Assembly (NCBI GenBank): GCA_002786855.1
Contig: PCUU01000075.1
Coordinates: 1 to 64,000, forward strand
Source of the DNA: Cytophagales bacterium CG12_big_fil_rev_8_21_14_0_65_40_12
GTDB lineage: Bacteria; Bacteroidota; Bacteroidia; Cytophagales; Cyclobacteriaceae
Direction of reading: 5' to 3'
Length of the DNA: 64,000 nt
This document shows, in pieces, positions 42,913-51,941 of the stretch (position 1 is its first letter; each line of letters begins with the position of its first letter). A program made the translations under genes and the position numbers. Below the pieces are notes generated by a model. That model had not been told where the DNA came from. It was given only the letters and a program-made list of their open reading frames with translations, and made no database searches.

Positions 42913-42930
42913 AATCCTCTTTTTAAGAAA

Positions 42931-43728
42931 TTAGAATTCAGTAGGACTTGGATACTTAAATTGGTATCCAAGCCTTACTAATTTTTCAGAAGACACTATT
43001 TTTGAAGTAGTCTGATTAGGCTCAATCCAAATTGGGTTTTGAAAACCATATTTCAACGCCATGGCCTCATGTACCTCTTTTCTATTCGGATGATCAGGGC
43101 AAACTAAGTTGAGCGTTGTGTTCGATGCCTTCTTTTCTATCAAGAATTGAATTACCGCGATCACATCGTCCCGATGAATGTAGTTGACAGGTGTTTCTGC
43201 CCCAGTCGTTTCTTTTCCCGCAAACCATTGACCCGGGATTCTTTCTTCACCCATGAGTCCACCGCACCTCAGTAAAATAATATCCGAACTGGATTGTTTG
43301 ATCTGCTTTTCTGCTTGGACCACAGCCCGGTTTGAACCATTTTCTAAATCATAAAGAAAACGTTCATCTACCATTTGATTGGTATTGGGATAATAGGAGG
43401 TAGAGCTTACAAAAATTACCTTGGGGACTTGATGCTGATCGATCAGATATCTTAAGTACTTGATCTGCTCTTCATAAAATTCCGGGGTATTAGTTTTTCT
43501 TCCAGGAGGAATATTGATAACCAAGAGGTCGGTTTGAAAAAGCTGATTGAAATTTTCACCCGTTGGCATTGGCTCTAGCTTCAACAAATAGGGTGCGATA
43601 CCTGCTTGTCGCAGCTTTTCTAATTTCTCGGTGGATGTAGTGCTGCCTAAAATCTGATGGCCGCTTTTTACAAGTGCTGCCCCCAATGCTAAGCCTAGCC
43701 ATCCACAACCGACAATGCTAATTTTCAT
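42931..43728 (-). CDS. NAD(P)-binding SDR-like protein (YeeZ-type)
   Basis: This 265-residue protein has an N-terminal Rossmann motif 'GCGWLG' (7-12), 'VIFVSSTSYYP' with a YxxxK-like region altered, and 'PVNYIHRDDVIAVIQFL'. It matches atypical extended SDR proteins of the YeeZ group, whose substrates are unknown. It lies downstream of bshA on the same strand, with a 42-base gap containing a TGATCA inverted repeat. Confidence 0.82.
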   Translation of the reverse strand: MKISIVGCGWLGLALGAALVKSGHQILGSTTSTEKLEKLRQAGIAPYLLKLEPMPTGENFNQLFQTDLLVINIPPGRKTNTPEFYEEQIKYLRYLIDQHQVPKVIFVSSTSYYPNTNQMVDERFLYDLENGSNRAVVQAEKQIKQSSSDIILLRCGGLMGEERIPGQWFAGKETTGAETPVNYIHRDDVIAVIQFLIEKKASNTTLNLVCPDHPNRKEVHEAMALKYGFQNPIWIEPNQTTSKIVSSEKLVRLGYQFKYPSPTEF

Positions 43729-43770
43729 CTGTTAGTATTTATTGTTTTGATCAGATGGAATGATCAGAAA

Positions 43771-44913
43771 TTAAACTTTCTGAGTTGCCATAACTTCGGC
43801 ATGCACCTTATTGTAGAAAGCTTCGTATTGCGGTAAAATATTTGTCACATCAAATTCCTGAGCCCTTAACAGTGCGTTGGTTTTAAAAGTTTGAAGGTTA
43901 TCTTCACTCAAGACATGTAGCGCATTTTTAGTCATGTCTTCGATATCACCAATATTGGAGTTAAAGCCTGTTACCCCGTTGATGTTTAATTCTGGAATAC
44001 CACCAGCATTCGAACTGATCACAGGGACTTCGCAGGCCATGGCTTCTAAAGCTGCCAAACCAAAACTCTCTTTTTCGGATGGCATAAGAAATAAATCTGC
44101 CACCGAAAGCACTTCTTGTACAGCCTCTAGTTTTCCTAAGAAACGGACATCTTCAGAAATCCCAAGTTCTCTGCAAAGGGCTTCAATGCCATCCCTTTCT
44201 GGGCCATCTCCAACCAATAATAATCTTGAAGGAATAATCTGCTGAATTTTATGAAACACCTTGACCACATCATCAATACGTTTCACTTTTCTGAAGTTAG
44301 AAGTGTGAACGATTAGCTTTTCCCCATTCGGGCAAATGGCAGTTTTGAAATGGTCTTTGCGCTGTTTTTTGAATTTTTCGAGATCAATGAAGTTAGGGAT
44401 GACTTCAATTTCACGGGTGATATTGAAATGCTTGTAAGTATCTTTTTTTAAATCTTCTGAAACAGAAGTAACACCATCTGATTGGTTGATGCTGTAAGTT
44501 ACTACCGGTTCATATGACGGATCTTTACCCACTAATGTAATGTCTGTGCCGTGCAGCGTTGTGATTACTGGAATATCAATGCCTTGTGTTTTTAGAATTT
44601 GCTTTGCAAGTAAAGCGGCCGAAGCATGTGGAATGGCATAGTGAACATGGAGAATATCCAGCTTCTCATATTTTACAACGTCCACCATTTTACTCGCCAG
44701 CGCGAGCTCGTAGGGAGGGAATTTGAAAAGTGGATAGGAACGAATATTTACTTCGTGATAGAAGAGATTTTCATTAAAAAAATCTAGTCTTGTGGGTTGT
44801 GAATAGGTAATGAAATGGATTTTATAACCCTTTTTGGCAAGTCCAATTCCTAATTCGGTGGCAACAACCCCAGACCCTCCAAATGTTGGGTAACATACGA
44901 TTCCAATCTTCAT
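43771..44913 (-). CDS. bshA: N-acetylglucosaminyl malate synthase BshA
   Basis: This 380-residue GT4 glycosyltransferase catalyses the first step of bacillithiol synthesis, from UDP-GlcNAc and L-malate. Diagnostic parts are 'GIVCYPTFGGSGVVATELG', 'HVHYAIPHASAALLAKQIL', 'VIPNFIDLEKF' and the nucleotide-sugar motif 'ESFGLAALEAMACEVPVI'. Length is normal for the family. It suggests that this organism uses bacillithiol as a low-molecular-weight thiol; bshB and bshC are not in the window. Confidence 0.96.
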   Translation of the reverse strand: MKIGIVCYPTFGGSGVVATELGIGLAKKGYKIHFITYSQPTRLDFFNENLFYHEVNIRSYPLFKFPPYELALASKMVDVVKYEKLDILHVHYAIPHASAALLAKQILKTQGIDIPVITTLHGTDITLVGKDPSYEPVVTYSINQSDGVTSVSEDLKKDTYKHFNITREIEVIPNFIDLEKFKKQRKDHFKTAICPNGEKLIVHTSNFRKVKRIDDVVKVFHKIQQIIPSRLLLVGDGPERDGIEALCRELGISEDVRFLGKLEAVQEVLSVADLFLMPSEKESFGLAALEAMACEVPVISSNAGGIPELNINGVTGFNSNIGDIEDMTKNALHVLSEDNLQTFKTNALLRAQEFDVTNILPQYEAFYNKVHAEVMATQKV

Positions 44914-44951
44914 TTATTCTGTGTGCTTAAATCCAATCTTTTTTAAACTCG

Positions 44952-47879
44952 TCAACCCTTCTTAAAGTTCCAGATTGAATTGTAGATAATGTCCTGAACC
45001 TTGGTACGGATATTCCATTGCATCAGTTTAGAGTTTTCTGCATCTGGAAAAACCCGATTGGAAAGGAAAATATAAACGAGTTCTTGCTCTGGATCTGCCC
45101 AGACGGCTGTGCCGGTAAAGCCCGAATGGCCAAAGGTACTTTGAGAGGCAAATTTTGAAGTTGGCCCTTCATCTTTCCCTAAGATAGGTTTATCCCAGCC
45201 CATTCCTCTCCTGTTATCAGTGCTTTGTTGGCTGGTGAAGGCAGGAATGGTTTTTTGATCGAAGAATATGTGATAACCATATTCACCCAATTGCAAATGC
45301 ATTTGCATAAGAATTGCTAAATCTAGACTGTTGGAAAATAGCCCAGCATGGCCAGCAACCCCACCGAGCATCGCAGCACCTTGGTCGTGCACGGTGCCAA
45401 TCAAGAGCGTTTTTCTGAAAAGCTTATCATCTTCGGTGGGGGCGATTTCTTCATAAAAGCCACGAGTTCTTGGAAGGTAACCTATGGTTTGCAATCCAAG
45501 CGGAGTATAAATTTCTCTATCGAGGAAAACATCGATTGGTTCCTTCAAAATCTTTTCAGCCAGCTTCATAAAGAAGTAATAACCCATATCGGAATAGAGG
45601 TAGTCGTATTTTTTCTCTTTTTTAGGAAGTTTCCTTAAGTCTGCTTCAATCACCCATTTCCAGAGAGAATCGGAAAGGGAAGCGTTGCTATACACGTTTT
45701 CTGCCACTCGGTTTTTGAAACCTGTTCCGGGAGTTTCACTGTAATATGCTTCTTTTAGACTGCCCTTATCAACGGTTCTTTTCCAAAAGGGGATAAAAGG
45801 TTGAAGGCCTGCTTGATGTAAGAGTACATCGCGGATCACTAAGTTTTCTTTATTCGTATTTCGAACCTCAGGAAGGTAATCGCCCAAGGTTTTGTTCATA
45901 TCGATAAGCCCTTTTTCGTTCAAATGCATTAAGAGTTGAATGCTGGCCATAACCTTGGTGACAGAAGCCAAATCATACATCGTTTGATCATTGACGGCTA
46001 CCAGACTATCATAAGTTTGAAAGCCATAGTTTTTCTGAAAAATCACTTTACCTTTTCTAGCCACCAAAATTTGACCTCCTGGCGTGGCCCTTCCTTTTAT
46101 GGCTTTGGCCATTACTTTATCAATTTCTTGCAGTGTATTGGAGTCCATTCCCACTTCTTCGGGCAAGCCAAAGCCAAGTCTTGAGGCACTTAGGGTTTTT
46201 ATTCCAGCACCAACATTAAAACTCCCTGTGGTTACGGGCAGCTTGCCTTCGGCCCTTAATGCTCCAAATATGATTTGAGGAGCAATATTTCTTGTAATCT
46301 CGTTGTCTTCGTAAGTACATATAATATTCTTAACCCCATCAAAAAACTGAAGCCCGTAGGCATTGCCAAAAGTGACCACGATCACCTTGGTTTTGGCCTG
46401 TAGGTCTCTGATAAATTGAACTTCGTCACTATTGACCCCATGTTGATTTTTGGTGGCATTCGTAATTCCGCCATAGCCAACCACTACAACATCGAAAGAG
46501 GAAAGTGAGTCGAGCATTTGCTTGTATTCCGAATCGGCTTGGTGATGTACAAATTTGGCATATTTGCTTAATGTGTTTTCGAACTCCTGATTATCGGCCT
46601 TTCCGAAGCTCAATGAGGCAAACTTTGTACTGTCTAATTTGACGATAGGCAGTAATTCATCAGTATTGTCCACAACCGTCATCGCCTTTTGGTAAAGGAT
46701 ACGATTCAACATTTGGGCATAGCTGCTATTTATTCTTTCCGTAAGGTTATCGGTAGAAATAGGAATGTACTTGTCAAGGCCTAGCCAGAATTTTGCGGCA
46801 AGCATTCTTTTTACCCTTTTGTCCAATGAAGCTTGGGTTAAATCGCCCTTCTTGATTGCTTTTTCAATTTGTACAATTGCCTTTGGCACATCGACTGGAA
46901 AAAGAATGACATCGTTGCCAGCCATAAGTGCGCGTACATCAGCTTCTCCTGGCTCGTAATATTTTGCGACACCTTGCATATTCATGGCATCAGTGAAAGC
47001 AAGTCCATCGAAGCCTAATTCATTTTTCAATAGGTCAGTGACTACTTTTTCAGATAAAGTAGTGGGTGTTTTAGGTCGGGCGTCATAGGCCGGAATTTGC
47101 AAATGAGCCACCATTACGCTCAAAAGGCTATCTTTCATCAATTGAACAAATGGGTAAAGTTCAATGTCCGACATTCTGGTCTTGTCATGATTAATTACAG
47201 GAAGGTCAGCATGGGAGTCAACATCCGTATCGCCATGGCCGGGGAAGTGCTTGGCATTGGCCATGATCCGATTGTCTTGCATGCCTTTCATATAAGCAAT
47301 GCCTTTTTCAGCAACGTTGAATTTATCTTCTCCAAATGAACGGAAACCAATGACTGGATTATTGGGGTTCACATTCACATCCACCACAGGTGCAAAATTG
47401 ATGTGCATATTCAATAATTTGAACTGCTGCGCTACTTCCCTGCCCATTTCATAGACCCATCGATTGTCTTGAATAGCGCCTAAAGTCATTTGTTTCGGAA
47501 AATCCAGAATAGAATCTAATCGCATGCCGATTCCCCATTCGGCATCCATAGCAATTGACAAAGGCACTTTGGCTTTGGATTGGTACCTGTTCGTTAATTT
47601 CGCTTGCCGCACGGCTCCGCCTTGAAAAAAGATCAAACCCCCAACATTGTATTTGGTAATCAGCTCGTCTATTTCGGCAAAATGGGTTTCATCTCTGTTA
47701 GAATAAGCAGCCACCATAAATAGCTGGCCGAGCCTTTCTTTTGGCGACATGGTTTTAAAAACACTGTCTACCCAAGCATTTTGACTCAGGGTGTCGGATT
47801 TATGATAGATTTTTTGTCCGTGAGCAATACACGATAGTAAGAGGAGTAGCGAAAAGGTGTAAGTAACTTTCTTCAGCAT
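44952..47879 (-). CDS. GH3 glycosidase fused to a serine hydrolase (beta-lactamase-like) domain
   Basis: This 975-residue exported protein has a signal peptide (about 1-21). A GH3 catalytic domain (about 40-390) carries the NagZ-type 'KHFPGHGD' (210-217) and the nucleophile region 'FTDAMNMQG'. A GH3 C-terminal-like region follows (about 400-570). The C-terminal part is a class C beta-lactamase-type domain with Ser639-Val-Thr-Lys642 and 'YSDMGYYF'. Both domains are normally linked to peptidoglycan, so cell wall recycling or remodelling is likely. The fusion is known in Bacteroidota. The gene is divergent from the small membrane protein gene. Confidence 0.9.
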   Translation of the reverse strand: MLKKVTYTFSLLLLLSCIAHGQKIYHKSDTLSQNAWVDSVFKTMSPKERLGQLFMVAAYSNRDETHFAEIDELITKYNVGGLIFFQGGAVRQAKLTNRYQSKAKVPLSIAMDAEWGIGMRLDSILDFPKQMTLGAIQDNRWVYEMGREVAQQFKLLNMHINFAPVVDVNVNPNNPVIGFRSFGEDKFNVAEKGIAYMKGMQDNRIMANAKHFPGHGDTDVDSHADLPVINHDKTRMSDIELYPFVQLMKDSLLSVMVAHLQIPAYDARPKTPTTLSEKVVTDLLKNELGFDGLAFTDAMNMQGVAKYYEPGEADVRALMAGNDVILFPVDVPKAIVQIEKAIKKGDLTQASLDKRVKRMLAAKFWLGLDKYIPISTDNLTERINSSYAQMLNRILYQKAMTVVDNTDELLPIVKLDSTKFASLSFGKADNQEFENTLSKYAKFVHHQADSEYKQMLDSLSSFDVVVVGYGGITNATKNQHGVNSDEVQFIRDLQAKTKVIVVTFGNAYGLQFFDGVKNIICTYEDNEITRNIAPQIIFGALRAEGKLPVTTGSFNVGAGIKTLSASRLGFGLPEEVGMDSNTLQEIDKVMAKAIKGRATPGGQILVARKGKVIFQKNYGFQTYDSLVAVNDQTMYDLASVTKVMASIQLLMHLNEKGLIDMNKTLGDYLPEVRNTNKENLVIRDVLLHQAGLQPFIPFWKRTVDKGSLKEAYYSETPGTGFKNRVAENVYSNASLSDSLWKWVIEADLRKLPKKEKKYDYLYSDMGYYFFMKLAEKILKEPIDVFLDREIYTPLGLQTIGYLPRTRGFYEEIAPTEDDKLFRKTLLIGTVHDQGAAMLGGVAGHAGLFSNSLDLAILMQMHLQLGEYGYHIFFDQKTIPAFTSQQSTDNRRGMGWDKPILGKDEGPTSKFASQSTFGHSGFTGTAVWADPEQELVYIFLSNRVFPDAENSKLMQWNIRTKVQDIIYNSIWNFKKG

Positions 47880-47988
47880 TATGCCGTAATTTTTAGTTAT
47901 AGCAAATAAAGTATAAATTTGTTCGTAGGCGTATTTTATACTAAGGACTTTTGATCTTTAACAACGCCAAAATAGCATAAAGAATATC

Positions 47989-48339
47989 ATGAAGCTACCC
48001 GGCCTTATAAAGAAACCCAATTATCAGCGATTTGACATCAAGCCAAGGTATTACGATCCTATTCGTGAGGATATCGAAAACCGTACAAGCCGGATTAAAG
48101 CTGAAATGGGAATGGCCGATGCTGAGTTAGATCCAGGTTACCGCTCTCAAATTGCTGGCTCATTTAGAAAGAACATGAAGCACGCAAAAAATGGCGTGGA
48201 TTCAGTGACCATGCTTAGACTGCTCATTTTCGTTATTTTAGTACTTTTTGCAGGAGGCTTTTTATATATCGGTAAAGAGATTTTCTATCTCGGACTACTT
48301 TATATTCCCTTTCTTCTTTGGAAGAAAATGCGAAAGTAG
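47989..48339 (+). CDS. Small membrane protein upstream of mutL
   Basis: This 116-residue protein has an N-terminal cytoplasmic, charged part ('YQRFDIKPRYYDP', 'IKAEMGMADAELDPG') and one or two C-terminal hydrophobic helices (about 73-110). I know no named family, though such genes commonly sit before mutL in Cytophagales. A TAAATTTG box (47914-47921) lies 68 bases upstream. mutL starts 15 bases after its stop. Confidence 0.7.
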   Translation: MKLPGLIKKPNYQRFDIKPRYYDPIREDIENRTSRIKAEMGMADAELDPGYRSQIAGSFRKNMKHAKNGVDSVTMLRLLIFVILVLFAGGFLYIGKEIFYLGLLYIPFLLWKKMRK

Positions 48340-48354
48340 TTTCTTCGTATCTGC

Positions 48355-50202
48355 ATGCCCGATTTAATACGATTACTTCCTGATAACATCGCCAATCAGA
48401 TAGCTGCTGGCGAAGTAGTACAGCGCCCTGCTTCTGTAGTGAAGGAGTTGTTGGAGAATGCGATTGATGCTAAGGCGACCAATATTAAACTTATTATTAA
48501 GGAAGCGGGCAAATCATTGATTCAATCAGTGGATAACGGTATCGGAATGTCCGAAACCGATCTTCGGATGTGTTTCGAAAGGCATGCTACTTCTAAAATT
48601 CGCTCAACGGAAGATCTTTTCACCATTAGAACTATGGGTTTTAGAGGTGAAGCCATGGCTTCGATTGCTGCGGTAAGTCAAGTGGAGGCTAAAACCCGAA
48701 GACCCGAAGACGAACTGGGTGTTTTACTTCAGATTGAAGCTTCTGAGGTAAAAAAGCAAGAACCTGCTTCTACGCCAGTAGGCACTTCATTTTCTGTAAA
48801 AAATTTATTTTATAACGTTCCTGCGAGGCGTAATTTCCTAAAATCTAATTCTGTAGAAACGCGTCATATCGTAGACGAGTTTTTGCATGTGGCTTTAGCC
48901 AATTCTGAAGTGGAGATGTCCCTTTTTCACAATGATTTAGAGATGTATCACCTCACTGCTGGCAAATTGAGCCATCGGATTGTAGGCGTTTTTGGAAAAA
49001 AGTATCAGGCTCAAATGGCCTCTTGCCTTGAAGAGACAGAATTGGTAAAGGTTTGGGGCTATGTGGGCAAACCAGAATTCGCCAAAAAAACGCGAGGTGA
49101 GCAATTCTTCTTTGTCAACAACAGGTTTATAAGAAGTAATTACTTGAACCATGCCGTTTCGACTGCTTTTGAAAACTTGGTACCTGAGGGCACTTTTCCT
49201 TTCTATACCCTCTTTTTAGAAATAGACCCTAAGCATATCGATATCAATGTCCACCCGACAAAAACGGAAATCAAGTTTGATGATGAGCGAACGGTTTATG
49301 CCATTGTAAAAGCAGCCGTGCGTCAGGCATTGGGCACACACAATATTACCCCAGCCTTGGATTTTGGTGCAGACGTGAATTTTGCATCGTTCAGACCACA
49401 ACCTAAAGTGGAAGGACTTGGAAAGTCGGATCGGGAATATGGTCAGTTCAGGGAATTGGATAGAAATAAGCCAAGTACTTCGCATTGGGAGCGACTTTAC
49501 GAAGGATTGCAAAAAGATATTAAAGAAGAAGAATCAGCGAATTCTCAAATGGAAATGCATCCTGAGGCGCAGAACACAGTGACATTAGGCAGTTCTATCA
49601 ATTCAATTGTACCAGATTTTAAAACTGAAAAGGTATCGGCCTCAACTCAGTATTTCCAAATTCATAAGAAATATATTGCCACCCATGTTAAATCGGGAAT
49701 GTTGTTGGTGGCGCAGCAAGAGGCACATGAGCGGATCCTGTATGAAAGATTTTTACAGATGATTCAGCATAGATCTGGTGCTTCACAACAAACCCTTTTT
49801 CCGCAAACGATTGAACTCAACCCATCGGACTACGCGCTCGTTATGGGGATGAAAGAAGAGATCAATGCGATTGGTTTCGAGTTTGCTGAATTTGGTAAAA
49901 ATACCATTGTGATCAACGGAGTGCCTGCTGATTTAAAGGCTGTCAACGAGAAACAATTGTTCGAAGGTTTTGTTGAACAGTTTAAATTGAATCAATCAGA
50001 ACTTTCGATCAGTGCCGATGAAAACGTGGCAAGGGCCATTGCGAAAAGATCCTCCCTGAAAGTTGGGGTAACACTTTCTCCAGAAGAAATGTCATCTTTG
50101 ATCGATCAGCTTTTTGCGTGTAAAAATGCTAACTATTCTCCTTATGGAAGGCGAACAACTTTTATCATTGAATTGGAAAAAATAGACCAATTTTTTAATT
50201 AG
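48355..50202 (+). CDS. mutL: DNA mismatch repair protein MutL
   Basis: This 615-residue protein has the GHKL ATPase motifs 'ELLENAIDA', 'DNGIGM' and 'GFRGEAMASIAAV', and the MutL linker. The C-terminal domain carries 'AQQEAHERILYE' where endonuclease-type MutL has DQHA-xx-E-xxxx-E. The first Asp and the His are replaced, while both Glu residues remain. The gene is followed after five bases by two rhomboid protease genes and probably forms one transcript with them. Confidence 0.96.
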   Translation: MPDLIRLLPDNIANQIAAGEVVQRPASVVKELLENAIDAKATNIKLIIKEAGKSLIQSVDNGIGMSETDLRMCFERHATSKIRSTEDLFTIRTMGFRGEAMASIAAVSQVEAKTRRPEDELGVLLQIEASEVKKQEPASTPVGTSFSVKNLFYNVPARRNFLKSNSVETRHIVDEFLHVALANSEVEMSLFHNDLEMYHLTAGKLSHRIVGVFGKKYQAQMASCLEETELVKVWGYVGKPEFAKKTRGEQFFFVNNRFIRSNYLNHAVSTAFENLVPEGTFPFYTLFLEIDPKHIDINVHPTKTEIKFDDERTVYAIVKAAVRQALGTHNITPALDFGADVNFASFRPQPKVEGLGKSDREYGQFRELDRNKPSTSHWERLYEGLQKDIKEEESANSQMEMHPEAQNTVTLGSSINSIVPDFKTEKVSASTQYFQIHKKYIATHVKSGMLLVAQQEAHERILYERFLQMIQHRSGASQQTLFPQTIELNPSDYALVMGMKEEINAIGFEFAEFGKNTIVINGVPADLKAVNEKQLFEGFVEQFKLNQSELSISADENVARAIAKRSSLKVGVTLSPEEMSSLIDQLFACKNANYSPYGRRTTFIIELEKIDQFFN

Positions 50203-50207
50203 CCCCT

Positions 50208-51005
50208 ATGTTTGGAAGACTTACTCCCCTAGTAAAAAACCTGCTCTATATTAATATTGGGATTTGGTTGGTGCAATACCTTGTGAAGGTAGACCTTGGC
50301 AGCCGTTTTGGCCTTTATTTTATCGCTTCCGATAATTTCAATCCAGTTCAGTTTATTACTTACATGTTTTTGCATAGTGTCTCTAGCCCCATGCACATCT
50401 TCGGAAATATGTTTGCCTTATTCATCTTTGGTCCACTTTTAGAGCAGTTTTTGGGGCCTAAAAAATTTATCATTCTGTATATGGTTACTGGAGTTGGGGC
50501 AGGGCTGTTTTATACAGGGGCCAATTATATTGAAGTGTCTGCCATCAAGAACGATGTTGAATCTTTCTTAGATCAACCTAGCTCTGAGGAGTTTAATCGA
50601 TTGATTGCCAAGCACAACGTATATAAGCCCGAATACATTTACCCATTTATTGATGATTATTCAAGAAATGAAGATAGTCCACAATTGAGGCAACAGGCCA
50701 TTCAATATGCCCGTGGACTTTATGCTTTCTTTGGTGATTATCCAATGGTAGGGGCGTCTGGAGCCGTGTTTGGTATCTTGGCTGCTTTTGCCCTTCTTTT
50801 CCCAAATACAGAACTTTTCTTGTTATTTATTCCTTTTCCCATCAAGGCCAAATACTTGGTCACCGTATACATTCTTTATGAGCTGTTTTCTGAGTTTCAA
50901 CGTTCACCAGGAGATAATGTAGCGCATTTGGCACATATAGGCGGAGCGCTCATCGCCTTTTTCTTGGTGACTTACTGGAAGAAGAGCCGAAACGAATTTT
51001 ATTGA
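50208..51005 (+). CDS. Rhomboid intramembrane serine protease 1
   Basis: This 265-residue polytopic protein has 'HSVSSPMHIFGNMFALF' in the early helix region, the catalytic 'GASGAVFG' (Ser184) and 'AHLAHIGGAL' (catalytic His ~243). A loop of ~60 residues lies between helices 3 and 4. Rhomboids cut membrane proteins within the bilayer; the substrate is unknown. It is in a tandem pair with the next gene. Confidence 0.92.
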   Translation: MFGRLTPLVKNLLYINIGIWLVQYLVKVDLGSRFGLYFIASDNFNPVQFITYMFLHSVSSPMHIFGNMFALFIFGPLLEQFLGPKKFIILYMVTGVGAGLFYTGANYIEVSAIKNDVESFLDQPSSEEFNRLIAKHNVYKPEYIYPFIDDYSRNEDSPQLRQQAIQYARGLYAFFGDYPMVGASGAVFGILAAFALLFPNTELFLLFIPFPIKAKYLVTVYILYELFSEFQRSPGDNVAHLAHIGGALIAFFLVTYWKKSRNEFY

Positions 51006-51014
51006 TAGCAATAA

Positions 51015-51941
51015 ATGAACAGTATTTTAGACGATTTCAAATTAGCATTCAGGACTGGTAATATCCTTAACCAATTGATAGTCATCAATGTGGTTGGATT
51101 TGTAGTGTTAGGAGTGACGGGAGTAATATTTACTATTGCTGGATATGGAAGCTTATTTAGCACTTTCAGCCATTACTTAACGCTTCCTTCTGATTTAGGG
51201 CAGGTAATTTATCAACCTTGGAGTTTGATCACTTACTTTTTCTATCATCAGGAGATCTTCCATATCCTCTTCAATATGCTCTTTATGTATTGGTTCGGTA
51301 GAATCATTGCGGAATATTTGGGTCAGAATAAGGTGCTTGGACTCTATGTTTGGGGAGGAATTTTTGGAGGCTTACTCTATCTGTTGGCTTATAATTTAAT
51401 TCCTTTTTATCAAGGGGCGATTTCAACTTCTCATTTATTGGGAGCTTCAGGCGGTGTAATTGCCATCGTAGTAGGTGCGGCCACCTTCATGCCAAATTAT
51501 ACCATTCCATTGATTTTTCTGGGGCCGGTAAAGCTCAAATACATTGCTGCGTTTTATGTGGTGACATCCTTACTTCGTTCTACAGGGGTGAACGCAGGTG
51601 GAGAGATTGCTCATTTGGGAGGAGCTTTGGCAGGTTGGATATTTATCACGCAGCTTAAAAGTGGTAATGACTGGAGTAAGGTAGTTTTACAATTCATCAT
51701 TTGGGTTAAGAGCCTATTCACGCCTCAACCAAAAATTAAGGTGAGTTATAGAAAGGAGAAAACTACTTCTGGTAGTAAGAATGCTAGTTCAGCGTCTTCA
51801 AAATCAACCGCCTCATCTAAGAAGTCCGCAAACACGAGTCAAGCCGAAATCGATCTGATCTTGGATAAGATTTCAGAAAAGGGCTATGACGCCCTTTCGA
51901 AAGAAGAAAAGCAGAAGCTATTTAATGCGAGTAAGGACTAG
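51015..51941 (+). CDS. Rhomboid intramembrane serine protease 2
   Basis: This 308-residue paralog has 'HILFNMLFMYWFG', the catalytic 'GASGGVIA' Ser and 'AHLGGALAGW'. It has an extra ~90-residue C-terminal tail rich in Lys and Ser ('SGSKNASSASSKSTASSKK') that ends in a helical piece. Its stop abuts the stop of the convergent MG2/TonB-plug gene with no base between. Confidence 0.92.
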   Translation: MNSILDDFKLAFRTGNILNQLIVINVVGFVVLGVTGVIFTIAGYGSLFSTFSHYLTLPSDLGQVIYQPWSLITYFFYHQEIFHILFNMLFMYWFGRIIAEYLGQNKVLGLYVWGGIFGGLLYLLAYNLIPFYQGAISTSHLLGASGGVIAIVVGAATFMPNYTIPLIFLGPVKLKYIAAFYVVTSLLRSTGVNAGGEIAHLGGALAGWIFITQLKSGNDWSKVVLQFIIWVKSLFTPQPKIKVSYRKEKTTSGSKNASSASSKSTASSKKSANTSQAEIDLILDKISEKGYDALSKEEKQKLFNASKD

